DNA of 64,000 bases, from positions 1,240,001-1,304,000 of the forward strand of contig JACGCN010000008.1 in assembly GCA_014905825.1 (NCBI GenBank). Reading direction: 5' to 3'. Within the stretch, counting starts at the first letter, position 1. Each line of letters starts with the position of its first letter. Origin of the DNA: Lyophyllum atratum (taxonomy: Eukaryota > Basidiomycota > Agaricomycetes > Agaricales > Lyophyllaceae). The notes beneath the pieces are model-generated. The model did not search any database. It was not told where the DNA came from and was given only the letters and a program-made list of their open reading frames with translations. This document shows, piece by piece, positions 45,961 to 56,806 of the stretch. The position numbers and the translations under genes were made by a program.

Positions 45961-48901
45961 ATGGGGTCGTGTCTCTCGTGTTTCCGTGGTGAAATCGAAT
46001 CCACAGAACGAGAGCCTCTCCTACCTAAGGCTGCTCCACCGCCCCCGCCTCCTCGCACACCTCTCGACAAGGCAGTCGACATCCTCGCGGCTTCTCAGTC
46101 AGGAAAACTCCCCTCCCAGGATCAACTGAACGCTATCCTACGCTCGATATTAGGCTCAAGTCTGCTGCAATGCAGTGGTCAAGGTGTTCTAGGCGCCGGC
46201 CCTTTGAGCGAAAACGGGCGGCGGGTTGTGAATGATATAAGAGACCTTTTTGACTCCATTCTTCAATTGGGCATGGAGAAGAATAGTACGCGTTTTCTTC
46301 TGGTGTCCGACCGAGAACTGAATATCTACAGTGGACAACAGATTCCAGGACCTGCTATACCAATGCTCCCAGATAGAAGGGGCCCCGATACGCGTCGAAG
46401 CCGATATCGCTATTGAAGCGGGGCAAGAAGGCCTGGCACAGCTTCACGCACAAGGTAGCGTTCCGTCCTATCAGGCAACGTCGTGAGCTAATACAGACAG
46501 CTCCTACTCATAATGAGCTTATGCACGACACCACGAAGCTGATTACGTCCCTCAAAGTAATTGGTCAACTCTTGCTGACGTCGGCGGCGTTCCGACTACT
46601 CCTATGCGACATGTTCTCATCAGCGCGCGAGCTGGTATCTCAGGTGGCTGCCGATATCGGTAATGTTGCTTTACAAGTCCAGGTAGCGGCCGAGGGTGTT
46701 GAGAGGGCAACAAGCATCGGGGGTGAATCTTTGACCATTCTAACAGACAAAGTCGGGGAAGCTGTCGGAACAGTCTTTGAAGGGTTAGATGAAGCCAGAA
46801 GACCATCGGTTCTAGTGCAAGATACCACAAAAGACACTTTCATCTTAAGGGTACAAAGTGTACGTATATATATACCGGTCAAATCATGCCAGTCCCACAA
46901 CAACTTGAACATCCTTTCAATAGTTCATGGTTCGTGCGCACCAGGACCCGAGAACCCTGGATGCGTTACGATCCCTGCTATATATCACTCGGAAATACGC
47001 TGGAAAATTCTCTCGTTCGGCTGATATAATTTCAGAAACACAGAAATCCAGTACAACTGGCACGGACGGAACCCCTGCAATGACCTTGACCCCAAAAAGC
47101 GAAACATCCCAAGCTTTAGAAGATTTCAAAACTCTCCTCGAGCGCCTTGCCTCCGGACACTCTCTGGACACCTTTTTATGCTGCCTCGGAGACACAGTCA
47201 GCAGTATAGCAGAGCAACCGTCTGCCGAGGCAGACCCAAAGGAATGGGGGGACCTGGATCTCCAGCAATACCTCAACTCGGTCGACCACTGGCTCTGCCG
47301 CGCACTATCCCCTACTCTACCCTCGGAGCCTCTATACGCCTCCTCCAGAGCAGGCACCCGCGCCCTCGAGAACCTTTATGATGGTGGGCATATCCTCTTC
47401 CTATCCTCCTCCTCCTCTTCCCCCGCCTCCACCTGGACTACCCATCTCCACAGTCTCCTTGACGCATATGACGCATATACCACCGCGCTCACGCACGACC
47501 GTAGCACAATGCGTCTAGTGAAGGCCCTCTCCAATACGCATGCCGACCTCTCGGATTTCGGGGCACTGGCGCTCGGGCTTGGCACGTACACGGGGCGCCG
47601 TGCGAAAGTAGTGAGAGACGAGGCGCTGCGGGATCTTGTCGGGTGGGTGATCCCGCGTGTGGCCGGTGTGGTCGGGCGCATTGGCGTCCCCATGCCGCGC
47701 GTCGAATACAAAAGCGAAAGGATAGAAGCCGCACTTGACGCGCTGCGAATGGGCCCTGGGGAAGTGGGCGGCGTGGACCTTGACCTTGTACCAGACGGTG
47801 TGGTCGTGAGGACATACAATGAGGTGAGCATCGATATGGATCCGCGAAACGTACTGGATCCTTCCAGGACGTCGACCAGCAGTAGGGTGCAGGTGCATGT
47901 CGAAGGGATAAGGCTGGGTGTAAAGGATTTGGGGGTACTACTTCAAGTATGGGAGCGGGGTTGTGGGATACTCGGACCAGGGCTTGCTCAGTGTCGACAT
48001 CGGTTCTTCTGAGCATCGTCCGTCGTCACAGTCTCCACAGGGACTCAGCCTTGACATCGACATCGCTCTTGACACCGCGCCTTCTCCAGACGACCTTGAT
48101 GATACCAAACCACTGCCAAAAGCGCTTTTCGAAATCATCGACGTCCGCGCCAATCTCCCTAGTGTCCGCTTCAAGATCGACAAAAGCCGACACTGGGTGC
48201 TTAATAAACTCCTCGTCCAACCGCTGGCTGGACCCATAGTAACGCGCGTTGTGAGAGGTGTTTTGGAGGCGCGGATTCGGGCGTGTTTGGAGGGGCTAGC
48301 GGTGGGGTTGGCGGGCGTTCGAGAGGAAGCATGGCGCACGTGCTCAGGGGCGAGACGCGTCGAGGATGCGGAGGATGGGTTCGACGAGGTGGGGCATGAG
48401 GAGGAGGAGCCGACGGTTTCGGATTACTGGAAGGCTCTGCTAAAGAAGGGGCCAAATATATTTGGATTTGGGCTAGAGTCGGAGGAGCGGGAGGGCCCCG
48501 TGGAGGTGAAGACCCACACGAGCACGACCGCGACGCTGAAAGGGGTGGTGCATACTACGACTACGACGACTACCCTGCCAGCGTCTGACTCTGGTATCTT
48601 ATCGTCATCGGAGGAACAGCTGGAGACGGAGACTTCTGTTGCGATTGGGGCTGGGCCGATGCTTGTCTCCGAGCAAGCTGGGCCAGCTGGAGGCGAAGAG
48701 AACAAGGAGTCTGTCGTGGATCGTGTGATGCAAGAGGTTGAGGATACGGTGGTGGATCTTGATGATAGTGTTGGAAGTACGGTGGATAGGGCGGTTCAGC
48801 TTAGGGGCGATGTTGAGCGTGCCGAAGAGAGGAGAGAGGAGAGGAAGGAGCTCGAGCGGTCGAGAGATGGGTGGAGGAGTCGAGCTTTTGATATCCTATA
48901 A
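45961..48901 (+). CDS. HAM1-like protein (HAM1_N and HAM1_C domains), possible frameshift
   Basis: Start chosen at 45961 rather than 45925 because MGSCLSCFRG gives an N-myristoylation/palmitoylation signal, suggesting membrane anchoring. Exons 45961-46285, 46332-46454, 46501-46859 and from 46924 keep the frame. The N-terminal part (LDKAVDILAASQSGKLPSQ, LIQT/ APTHNELMHDTTKLITSL) and the C-terminal block (FKIDKSRHWVLNKLLVQPLA) match the fungal HAM1-like family, related to hyphal fusion proteins; biochemical role unknown. At 47931-47936 the frame breaks: five Gs (TTTGGGGGTAC) where four would give the continuous DLGYYFKYGSGVVGYSDQG. Either a one-base insertion or a 46-nt GTACTA...CCAG intron explains it. 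The tail is acidic, then rich in Arg/Glu. Stop at 48899-48901. Confidence 0.8.
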
Positions 48902-49123
48902 CATTATACCATGCTCCTTCGACAGCCTTCGACTCGAACCTCATTTCTTTTTCTTGTGAAGGTTACGACGGTCCACTGTAACGGTACCATGTTCTTCTAC
49001 TGCAGCCTGCAAGAAACAGCTTTGTTTTAGGTCTTGAAAGTCAATTCAGACAAAGTAAGCTATTCAAGTGCATGCGGCTAATTTTGTACCTCACTCAAGG
49101 CGGAGTCCGAAGTGCCGCCGAAC

Positions 49124-50251
49124 ATGGCTTCCACCTTTACTTCAACTGCACCAATCTACGGAAACTATCATGGGTTAGACACCATCCTGGCTATCCTCCG
49201 TTCCAGAATTTAAAGAGTTGCCTTCAAAGGTACTACTCGAAACGCCCCTCTGTTCGCGATCCACGTCTCGCTCTGCTGCCATCGACTATCTTCTCTGGCG
49301 CACGCGTCCTCGATGTCGGCTGCAACGAAGGATGGGTGACGTGTGAGATTGGTGAGACCGCCACCCATATAGCGTCTATATATCCTTGCTTACACCTGAG
49401 TGGACGTTGCAGCGCAGTCGTGGGGAGCACGCAAGGTGGTGGGAGTCGATATCGACGATACTCTCGTGCGGGCTGCATGGCGAAGGAGACGCACCGTCTG
49501 GTCGTTGCAGGAACCTGGTGAAGGTCCTTCGGGCGCGGCTACCATTGAATCGAAGAAACGCAGGAGGGAATCGTCTGAAGCACCCCCAAGGAGTACTATG
49601 GAGCTTCAACCTGACTACTTCCCGATGTCCTGCGAGCACGAATTCGGCTCTCAGCCTATACCGCCCTCTGATATTCGTGGGCGCCATAAATTCCCACATA
49701 ACTTGTCGTTTCGGATGGCGGATTGGACCACTACGGAGATTCCGGAGGATCCAGAGCGTTATAATGTCGTCGTCGCGTAAGCAAGCCCTTCCACGCTACT
49801 TCGGTTCGGTTGAATTGAACGTTAACGGTGTGTAGATTCTCAATATCTAAATGGATACACTTGAATGGTGGAGACGAGGCGTTGAAACTATTTTTCCAGC
49901 GCGTCTACGATGTGCTGGAGCCAGGTGGGACGTTTGTGCTAGAACCTCAAGCGTGGGACACATACGCAAAGGCGAAGCGTATGGATGAGGCGAGTGTCAT
50001 GGCTGAGGTTTGAGCCGTATCTTGCGCTAATTATGCTATACCCACACAGAGACTGAAGGAGAATGCGAAGAGATTACAGATACGGCCCGACGATTTTGGA
50101 AGCATTCTCGGTCATATTGGATTTGGAGCCGCACGGCATTTTGGTATGACTGGTGAAGGAGGTAAGGATCTGATAAGGGATGTGTATGACGCTCAACTGA
50201 CTCAACGTTGCAGGATTTCGGCGCCCGGTGGATGTGTACACCAAGCTTTGA
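49124..50251 (+). CDS. Bin3/MePCE-type RNA 5'-phosphate methyltransferase
   Basis: SAM-dependent methyltransferase of the Bin3 family, which caps the gamma-phosphate of small RNAs such as 7SK or U6; the fungal substrate is unknown. Six exons (49124-49173, 49230-49351, 49413-49776, 49836-50007, 50050-50161, 50214-50251) sum to 858 nt, giving 285 residues. The N terminus IYGNYHGYYSKR is the family signature. Motif I is ARVLDVGCNEGWVT, then VVGVDIDDTLVRAA. A charged insert (ESKKRRRESSEAPP) separates this from the Bin3 domain: NVVVAFSISKWIHLNGGDEA, FFQRVYDVLEPGGTFVLEPQ, WDTYAKAKRM. It ends RRPVDVYTKL. All key motifs are intact. Confidence 0.92.
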
Positions 50252-50612
50252 ACATTGAGATCGCAAGCTGATATTCGTACGGGCTCGGACCGAAGAAAGA
50301 AGGCAAAGCCTACACTGCTTATCAACAGCAGCAGAATCCATTTTCGCCGCAGTCTGGATCGGTACCTTAGGACATTAGGATATGTATGGTGCCGTTAGTT
50401 GGGGAGGACGATGAGTCATTTGTCGGTCAGCGCTGAGCAGTCGCTGTTGCCATATTTTACTTACAATAGAAATCAATCCAAACGAGCCTCCACTCGGCCC
50501 CACTGGCCTGACAGGCTAGCTGTAGGCAGTGGTGGGACAGTTGGAGCTAGGTCGATCCCAGCAACCCCGTCCATTTCAATCCAAAATCTCGTTTCAAACC
50601 TCAGTGCTCAGT
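50252..50612. other. intergenic upstream of element copy B
   Basis: 360 bp ending at the GCTCAGT target copy (50606-50612). It may include part of the gene interrupted by the transposon, but no exon could be proven. Confidence 0.4.
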
Positions 50613-52003
50613 CCCAGTCAAAACAGGACATGTTCGATTCGGCGCATATCAGTTGTCATCGGTTCTCGCTGATGACAACCGACCAAAGCAGAATTCCGGA
50701 CTATTTGCAGATGAAAATCTGTGAGAATCTGTTTCTGTGTGTCATTTACATATGTATTTCGGCTTCTGTCTGTTCCTATATGTCAAGATCGGTTGGCGTT
50801 CGAAATCTTATAATAGCACAGGATGGAATTTATAAAATTGCTTTTCATTGCTTTGTACTACAGAAAATACTGATAGAATACACGGGAGACCCGTACTCGA
50901 CCCTCGGCGTCACATGCGACACCCCTTTCACCACCCCCCACCCATCCCCGGCCCTCTCAGCCCATCGCACATGGCCCTGCGACGGGTTGGAGGGCCCAGC
51001 CGGAGCCTGCACTACGGCTATCCCGGCGCCAGTGGCAGCGTCGCCGGCAGCAGCCGCTCTGGCTGCATCGTCGTCTTCCTTCGCGCTGCACCAGAAAAGA
51101 TGCACACGTCAGTCATGGACTCAACACCATGGGGAGGAAAACAAAGAAACTCACTGAGGCCCCATAGGATGAGCGTCCGCCATCGCCAGAATTACTGAGC
51201 AGACACTAGTGACGGGCTCTAGGGCAGGTGTAGGATATGGTGCGGGGACATGGGCCTACAACGGGCTTGATGGAGACGAGGCAAGCTGTAAGACCACGGC
51301 ACATCAGCATTGCGGCGGTCAAGCGAGACTTACGAATGACAAAAGAACCCCGGCACTATGAGCGGCAGCCCGCTTACGTTCCAAAATATCATATCATCTC
51401 CGATCTGAGACGGATGTCGAGTCACCTTGGGGCTGAAAAGGGAGAAAAGAGCTGTTGAACCGAGCCCTTGCTATCATGAAGCATAAATGACTACAGAAGT
51501 AACATAGTCAATGATCTTGGACTACTTACAATGAGTCCCAGATGTCACTTCAAAGGCAAGTGTGAGGCCCGCCGCCAGCACAAGGTTCGGAACACACAAA
51601 TTGCAATCGAGCGGGAATGCACACCACCTGGCTTCATGTGAGGATAAAGCAGTAGGCAGATACAGAGTAGGAAGAAAAGGGAAGAGAACCATCGTAGGCT
51701 CGACTTGGTTGAACGAGATGGAGGTGAAAGAGAAGCGGTGCGACAACAAAAAAAAACGACAGAAAAATGGAGTCAAACAGTGTCAAATACTGTCGAAGGC
51801 GCGCGTTGTGATCTGTTCGAGTCGTTGATGCGACGTTGATGCAGAATTTCGTGATTCATACGACGTGGATTTCAGGCTATTTCAGGTTTACGAGACATAC
51901 GAAATGTTTTCAATCCGATTGTTGCAGATATGAGCAGATGGATTGGCGACAAACCGATCTCATCAGATCTAAACATATCTCAACATGGCCGATTTCCACT
52001 GGG
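50613..52003. mobile_element. CCCAGTG-ended element, copy B (1391 bp)
   Basis: Left end CCCAGTCAAAACAGGACATG, right end TCCACTGGG. It is flanked by GCTCAGT at 50606-50612 and 52004-52010, a clean 7-bp duplication. Both ends and internal blocks (for example TTGTCATCGGTTCTCGCTGA near the left, GGATTGGCGACAAACCGATC near the right) match copy A reversed. No transposase is encoded, so a non-autonomous family is inferred. Confidence 0.82.
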
Positions 52004-52010
52004 GCTCAGT

Positions 52011-52630
52011 TGCGAAAGTGCTTGTGTCCGGTCTCTCGTCCACGTGTGGTCAGGAAATGTTACTAGCGCTTGCTTCTGAACGACAGACACCTCAGGGATA
52101 CCTAGAGTCTCTGAGTCTGTCGAATGCCATGATGGTAAGAACCCTGCTGCGGACTCTTCACAGTATCCTCTCCCCATCCTCCCTCTCCTTATTCCAGATT
52201 TTCCCCTATTCAATGACATCCACCCTATCCACCATACGGCATTTTTGCAGATTACTAAAGCTATCACTTCGAGACGAACCTCGACGTCAGCCAATTACTC
52301 AACCTCGGCGTCCTCCATATCCGGCTCTGGCGCAGCTTCCAAACCCAAGGCATCTGGATCACCTGCATTTTCGCCACCCTTTCTCCAAATTCTTGCATCG
52401 AGGAGCTGGAGCTCAGACTGTACTATCCGAATAGATGCACTTTTCACACGGGAGCAGCTCTCTGGGACCCTGCGTTGCGTTCAATAAGTTTCGCTCATCA
52501 TGCCCGTCTGAGAAGGACCCTGAAACAAGCAGAAGCTTCCTTGCGGAGGGTATGCCGGGGCTGGTACAAATGGGTGTTCTCGTCTGGTACTCGATGTTGT
52601 GGAACCAATGGCATCTTGCGTCATATGTAG
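52011..52630 (+). pseudogene. gene remnant next to element B (F-box/LRR-like?)
   Basis: An open stretch from about 52266 to the stop at 52628-52630 reads LNLGVLHIRLWRSFQTQGIW, then FATLSPNSCIEELELRLYYP and LWDPALRSISFAHHARLRRT. This alternation of leucine-rich strands resembles the C-terminal half of basidiomycete F-box/LRR-like proteins. A preceding exon-like piece (KVLVSGLSSTCGQEMLLALA) begins right after the target duplication. No start, F-box or complete exon chain is present, so it is called a remnant truncated by the transposon. The assignment is weak. Confidence 0.35.
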
Positions 52631-52860
52631 CTGTATTGCTATGTACGCATTTGAGTGGGGATCTGACAGCTCTGCGGCGGGGAAATGTACATTGAATATT
52701 ACATGGTATTTGGTCTGGTATAGCGAGACAAACGACTGATAACGAGAGATACGACGCCTGCAAACCAGTGTCGAACATAAAGCCAGTCGATATTGCCCAA
52801 AGGAATCAAAGACACACGCTCACCTCAAGGTAAGAACGGGGGCGTGATGCACTACGACCC

Positions 52861-53430
52861 TCAACCGTAAAAGCTCCGAGGGTTGGCATCGACGAACCAG
52901 TCGGGTTCCTTCTTCAGAATTGACCGCAGTTTGTTCAACTGTTCCTCGGTGGGCCTCCGCTCGTACGAACTCTTCATCGAGGTGCACACGGACACAAGTG
53001 TCACGTCACCAACGAGCAGGAGCGACGGCTCACTGACTCTGGACAGGGCTGTCTCAATCGTCAGGTTCCGGATTTTCGATGCAGAGGCCAACAGCTTGAT
53101 GGCGACAGAGATTTTGGTAATTGAGTCCTCGTTGGGATTGTAGTCCCGAACGCGGTGCGCGTTCTGCTCGTAGTATTCGACGAGCCACTGGTGGGAAACC
53201 TCGAAGCCGTAGACTATGTAATGTTGTTTCGCAATGCCTACACGCTTAGGGAGTGGTCTTAGTACGATGCGATGTGGCGTCGACGGTTTGTGCGTATCCG
53301 GAGGGACTTGGGAGGGCTGTTGTAACTGGTAACATGATGAGCGTTGTGAAAGAGGATAGTGTAAAACAAGGGAAAAACTGACCTGCAGCGCTCCCATAGC
53401 CTGCTGGATAGACCAGGTTTGAGACGACAT
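52861..53430 (-). CDS. unknown small protein, tandem paralogue 1
   Basis: ATG at 53428-53430 (MSSQTWSIQQAMGALQ). A 57-nt intron (53326-53382, GTCAGT...CCAG) has no in-frame stop, so both spliced (about 170 residues) and unspliced forms are open. The rest reads PPDTHKPSTPHRIVLRPLPK, VYGFEVSHQWLVEYYEQNAH, a helical middle, and the conserved end YERRPTEEQLNKLRSILKK with EPDWFVDANP. No signal peptide, membrane segment or known motif. The two neighbours are close paralogues on the same strand. Likely a lineage-specific family; function unknown. Confidence 0.68.
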   Translation of the reverse strand: MSSQTWSIQQAMGALQVSFSLVLHYPLSQRSSCYQLQQPSQVPPDTHKPSTPHRIVLRPLPKRVGIAKQHYIVYGFEVSHQWLVEYYEQNAHRVRDYNPNEDSITKISVAIKLLASASKIRNLTIETALSRVSEPSLLLVGDVTLVSVCTSMKSSYERRPTEEQLNKLRSILKKEPDWFVDANPRSFYG

Positions 53431-54845
53431 CGGATGCACAGCACGAATGGAGGTTGTGGTGGTTGCCTCAGAATCAAGAACGACTTCTCGGACTTGGTTA
53501 CATGTCCGAGTCTGAACCTACCTAAGTACCTCTATTAGTATTACTATATAAGGAAGGTGCACGTGAAGCTCACGTGCCTCCTATCACTGTCTTGCCATCA
53601 ACTTCGAGTTTTACTACTACTTCATCGTCTTTTCATGCCTCATACCGCCCCCGATGACGTGCATGACTCGCACGTCCAAGTCCTCGGTGCTATCTCTAGC
53701 CCAACGCATTCTAGATGATACTGGGACCTGGAAAGATCAGCCTCCGACTGTCAAAAGGAGTTGAACTGCCTACCCAAACGAAGGATACAAAGAGGTCGAA
53801 GAAAGCGAAACCGGGAAAAGCTAATAATGCAAACTACGTGACGAATCGTCTTCGTGCTATCGCAATTGACCATGATGCTATTCAGGAGTATCTGTAAACG
53901 CCAGTGGATCGAGCAAAATCCTCAAGGTTTTGAACATGAGCTCAGCGAGTCTTGGGACTCTCTTACTGCTGAGGGCCGCGAGGTATGTCGCCATTCGTGG
54001 GCTTATTAGTGCCTCCTGCCCAGAAATGCCGTGTGCCGGCCGAATCAAAGTCGTGGCCCGACTTCGTTGAATGGTATGTTATCATACTAATACAATTAGA
54101 CCTTTATAACAGATATCAATACCGATGTCGTGTCATCCTGTACGTACCGTAACGTATGTATTCCTATCACTTTCATACACGGTCTTTTTCTAATGCGACG
54201 TTTCTACCTAGTCATATGAACTTGCGCGCAGCTTTTATCGAAGAATGGAGAATCGGACGAGGACGAGTGTACTCAAGAGCATTCAAGGGCTAATAGGAAT
54301 TAAGTATAATCAAGTGTAATCGAGGCTACTAGTAATCCAGCGTAATCGAGCAAGCTATCTATCAGTCAAATCCACTTGACCTGACTCGATAAAAGTCCAA
54401 TAAAGCGAACTCTGGCGAGCCACATCGAGTTGAGGCCGTTGCAGTCGATCTCGCTTGATCCCACTTGTTTTGCCCCGACCGACCGGCGACTTTTCACTGA
54501 GGGTCAGGCTGCAGTGTCTAGCTCGACACATCCGCTGTAATGTACCGCAGCAAACCCTGTCCGGAGACGGCCCTGCAAGCTACATGGACTATGTAACGAA
54601 GACTGAGGGGCTCAACTGCGCAGCAGCTCTACGTGTCGTAACGTGCATTCGTAGAAAAAATAGACAGTGATGGGAGACAACAATCCATGAATGGTCATTG
54701 TGCACGGTGGTGGGCGGCCAAGTTTACATATTAGGTACTAGATGACCATGTGTGCAATGAAATGAGGATTGTGGCCCGAGAAATGTACATTGAATATTAC
54801 ATGGTATTTGGCAAGGTAAGAACGGGGCGTGATGCCCAACGACCC
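53431..54845. other. intergenic with about 1-kb insertion of repeat-like DNA
   Basis: Sequence shared with the upstream region of paralogue 2 (ending ATCAAGAACGACT, resuming at ACACATCCGCTGTA) is split by roughly 53490-54518. The insert contains a TATATAAGG box near 53550, a GCACGTGAAGCTCACGTGC palindrome, and ends CCGACCGGCGACTTTTCACT, close to the CCGACCGACTTTTCACT at 36521 and (reversed) 42918 in the foldback arms. It is probably a degraded transposon; no coding part recognised. Confidence 0.5.
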
Positions 54846-55421
54846 TCAGTCGTAATAGCCCAGAGGGTTGGCATCGACGAACCAGTCGGGTTCCTTCTTC
54901 ATAATTGACCGCAGTTTGTCCAACTGTGCCTCGGTGGGCCTCCGCTCGTACGAACTCCTCACCGAGCTGCACACGCACACAATTGTCACACAGCCCTCGT
55001 CACCACCGAGCGCGAGCGTGGGCTCACTGACTCTGTACAGGGCTGTCCCGATCATCAGGTCCCGGATTTTCGATGCAGCGGCCAACAGCTTGATGGCGAG
55101 AAAGATTTTGTACATTGAGTCACGCGTGGGATCGTAGCCCCGAACGCGGTGCGCGTTCTGCTCGCAGTATTCGACGAGCCACTCGTGGGAAACCTCGAAG
55201 CCGTAGAGTATGTGGTGTTGTTTCGAAACGCCTACACGCTTAGGGAGTGGTAGTACGATTCGATGTGGCGTCGACGGTTTGGCCGTATCCGGAGGGACTT
55301 GAGAGGGCTGTTGTAACTGGTTACATGATGAGCATTGTGAAAGAGGATAGTGTAAAACAAGGGAAAAACTGACCTGCAGCGCTCCCATAGCCTGCTGGAT
55401 AGACCAGGTTTGAGACGACAT
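54846..55421 (-). CDS. unknown small protein, tandem paralogue 2
   Basis: ATG at 55419-55421 with the same start as paralogue 1 and a 57-nt stop-free intron (55317-55373). The protein matches paralogue 1 over its whole length, with an insertion giving LALGGDEGCVTIVCVCSSVR where copy 1 has a shorter LLLVGDVTLVSVCTSMK. The C-terminal KKEPDWFVDANPLGYYD is conserved. The frame is intact. It is more similar to copy 3 than to copy 1. Confidence 0.68.
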   Translation of the reverse strand: MSSQTWSIQQAMGALQVSFSLVLHYPLSQCSSCNQLQQPSQVPPDTAKPSTPHRIVLPLPKRVGVSKQHHILYGFEVSHEWLVEYCEQNAHRVRGYDPTRDSMYKIFLAIKLLAAASKIRDLMIGTALYRVSEPTLALGGDEGCVTIVCVCSSVRSSYERRPTEAQLDKLRSIMKKEPDWFVDANPLGYYD

Positions 55422-55913
55422 CGGATGCACAGCACGAATGGAGGTTGTGGAATCAAGAACGACTCGATTACATAACTCCACACATCCGCTGTATCGCAGC
55501 AAATCTTGTCCGAATAAGCCGCTTACAAGCTGCGTGGACTATGTGACAAGACTGAGGGGCTCAACTGCGCAGCAGCTCTACGTGTCGCAACGTGCATTTG
55601 TAGAAAAAAACAGACAGTGATGGGAGACAACAATCCATGAATGGTCATTGTGCACGGTGGTGGGCGGCCAAGCTTACATATTAGGTATTAGACGGCCATG
55701 TGTGCAAGGAAATGAGTTTTGTGGCCCGAGATTGAATGTACATTGAATATTACATAGTATTTGGTGTGATATAGCGAGACAAACGACAGATAATGGGAGA
55801 TACGACGCCTGCAAACCAGTGTCGAACATAAAGCCCGTCAATACATTGCCCAAGGGACTCAAAGACACACGCTCACATCAAGGTAAGAATGAGCGCGTGA
55901 TGCACGACGACCT
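55422..55913. other. intergenic between paralogues 2 and 3
   Basis: Contains the duplicated 5' and 3' flanks of the tandem gene family (for example GATGGGAGACAACAATCCAT and ATACGACGCCTGCAAACCAG, also present at 54670 and 52750). This shows that whole segments, not just genes, were duplicated. Confidence 0.6.
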
Positions 55914-56492
55914 TCAGCCGAAATAGCCTGGAGGGTTGGCATCGACGAACCAGTCGGGTTCCTTTTTCATAATTGACCGCAGTTTGTCCAACTGTGCCTC
56001 GGTGGGCCTCCGCTCGTACGAACTCTTCACCGAGCTGCACACGCACACAATTGTCACGCAGCCATCGTCACCACCGAGCACGAGCGAGGGCTCACTGACT
56101 CTGTACAGGCTTGTCTCGATCGTCAGGTTCCGGATTTTCGATGCAGCGGCCAACAGCTTGATGGCGAGAAAGATTTTGTACATTGAGTCACGCGTGGGAT
56201 CGTAGTCCCGAATGCGGTGCGCGTTCTGCTCGCAGTATTCGAAGAGCCACTCGTCGGAAACCTCGAAGCCGTAGAGTATGTGGTGTTGTTTCGAAACGCC
56301 TACACGCTTAGGGAGTGGTAGTACGATTCGATGTGGCGTCGACGGTTTGGCCGTATCCGGAGGGACTTGGGAGGGCTGTTGTAACTGGTAACATGATGAG
56401 TGGCATTGTGAAAGAGGATAGTCTAAAACAAGGGAGAAACTGACCTGCAGCGCTCCCATAGCCTGCTGGATAGACCACGTTTGAGACGACAT
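55914..56492 (-). CDS. unknown small protein, tandem paralogue 3
   Basis: ATG at 56490-56492. The intron 56385-56444 is 60 nt here, again a multiple of three without a stop. The protein reads as copy 2 with minor changes (EVSDEWLFEYCEQNAHRIRD, and KKEPDWFVDANPPGYFG at the end). No break is seen. Function unknown. Confidence 0.68.
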   Translation of the reverse strand: MSSQTWSIQQAMGALQVSFSLVLDYPLSQCHSSCYQLQQPSQVPPDTAKPSTPHRIVLPLPKRVGVSKQHHILYGFEVSDEWLFEYCEQNAHRIRDYDPTRDSMYKIFLAIKLLAAASKIRNLTIETSLYRVSEPSLVLGGDDGCVTIVCVCSSVKSSYERRPTEAQLDKLRSIMKKEPDWFVDANPPGYFG

Positions 56493-56806
56493 CGAATGCA
56501 GAGGTTGTGGTGGTTGTGGTGGTTGCCTCAGAATCAAGAACGACTCGGTTACACTGTATGGTCATTGTGCATGGTAGGCGGGCGGCCAAGCTTATTTACA
56601 TAAGGCCGAATATGGACACCGACCCATCCGCGCAGTCGCTATTAATAATCTGATCGGCCAGCTATCTCATGAGCCTGTAGAAGACTGTGCCCCCACATCC
56701 TTCCATCGTATCTCACACCATTACTGGGTTTTGGTACACAACCCGGGTTCATCATAAGACGAGGGAGGCCTTGACATCCATCGTCACCACCTATTCGGCA
56801 TCAGAA
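56493..56806. other. intergenic, divergent promoter region
   Basis: 314 bp between the divergent starts of paralogue 3 and the USP gene. No specific site recognised. Confidence 0.45.
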
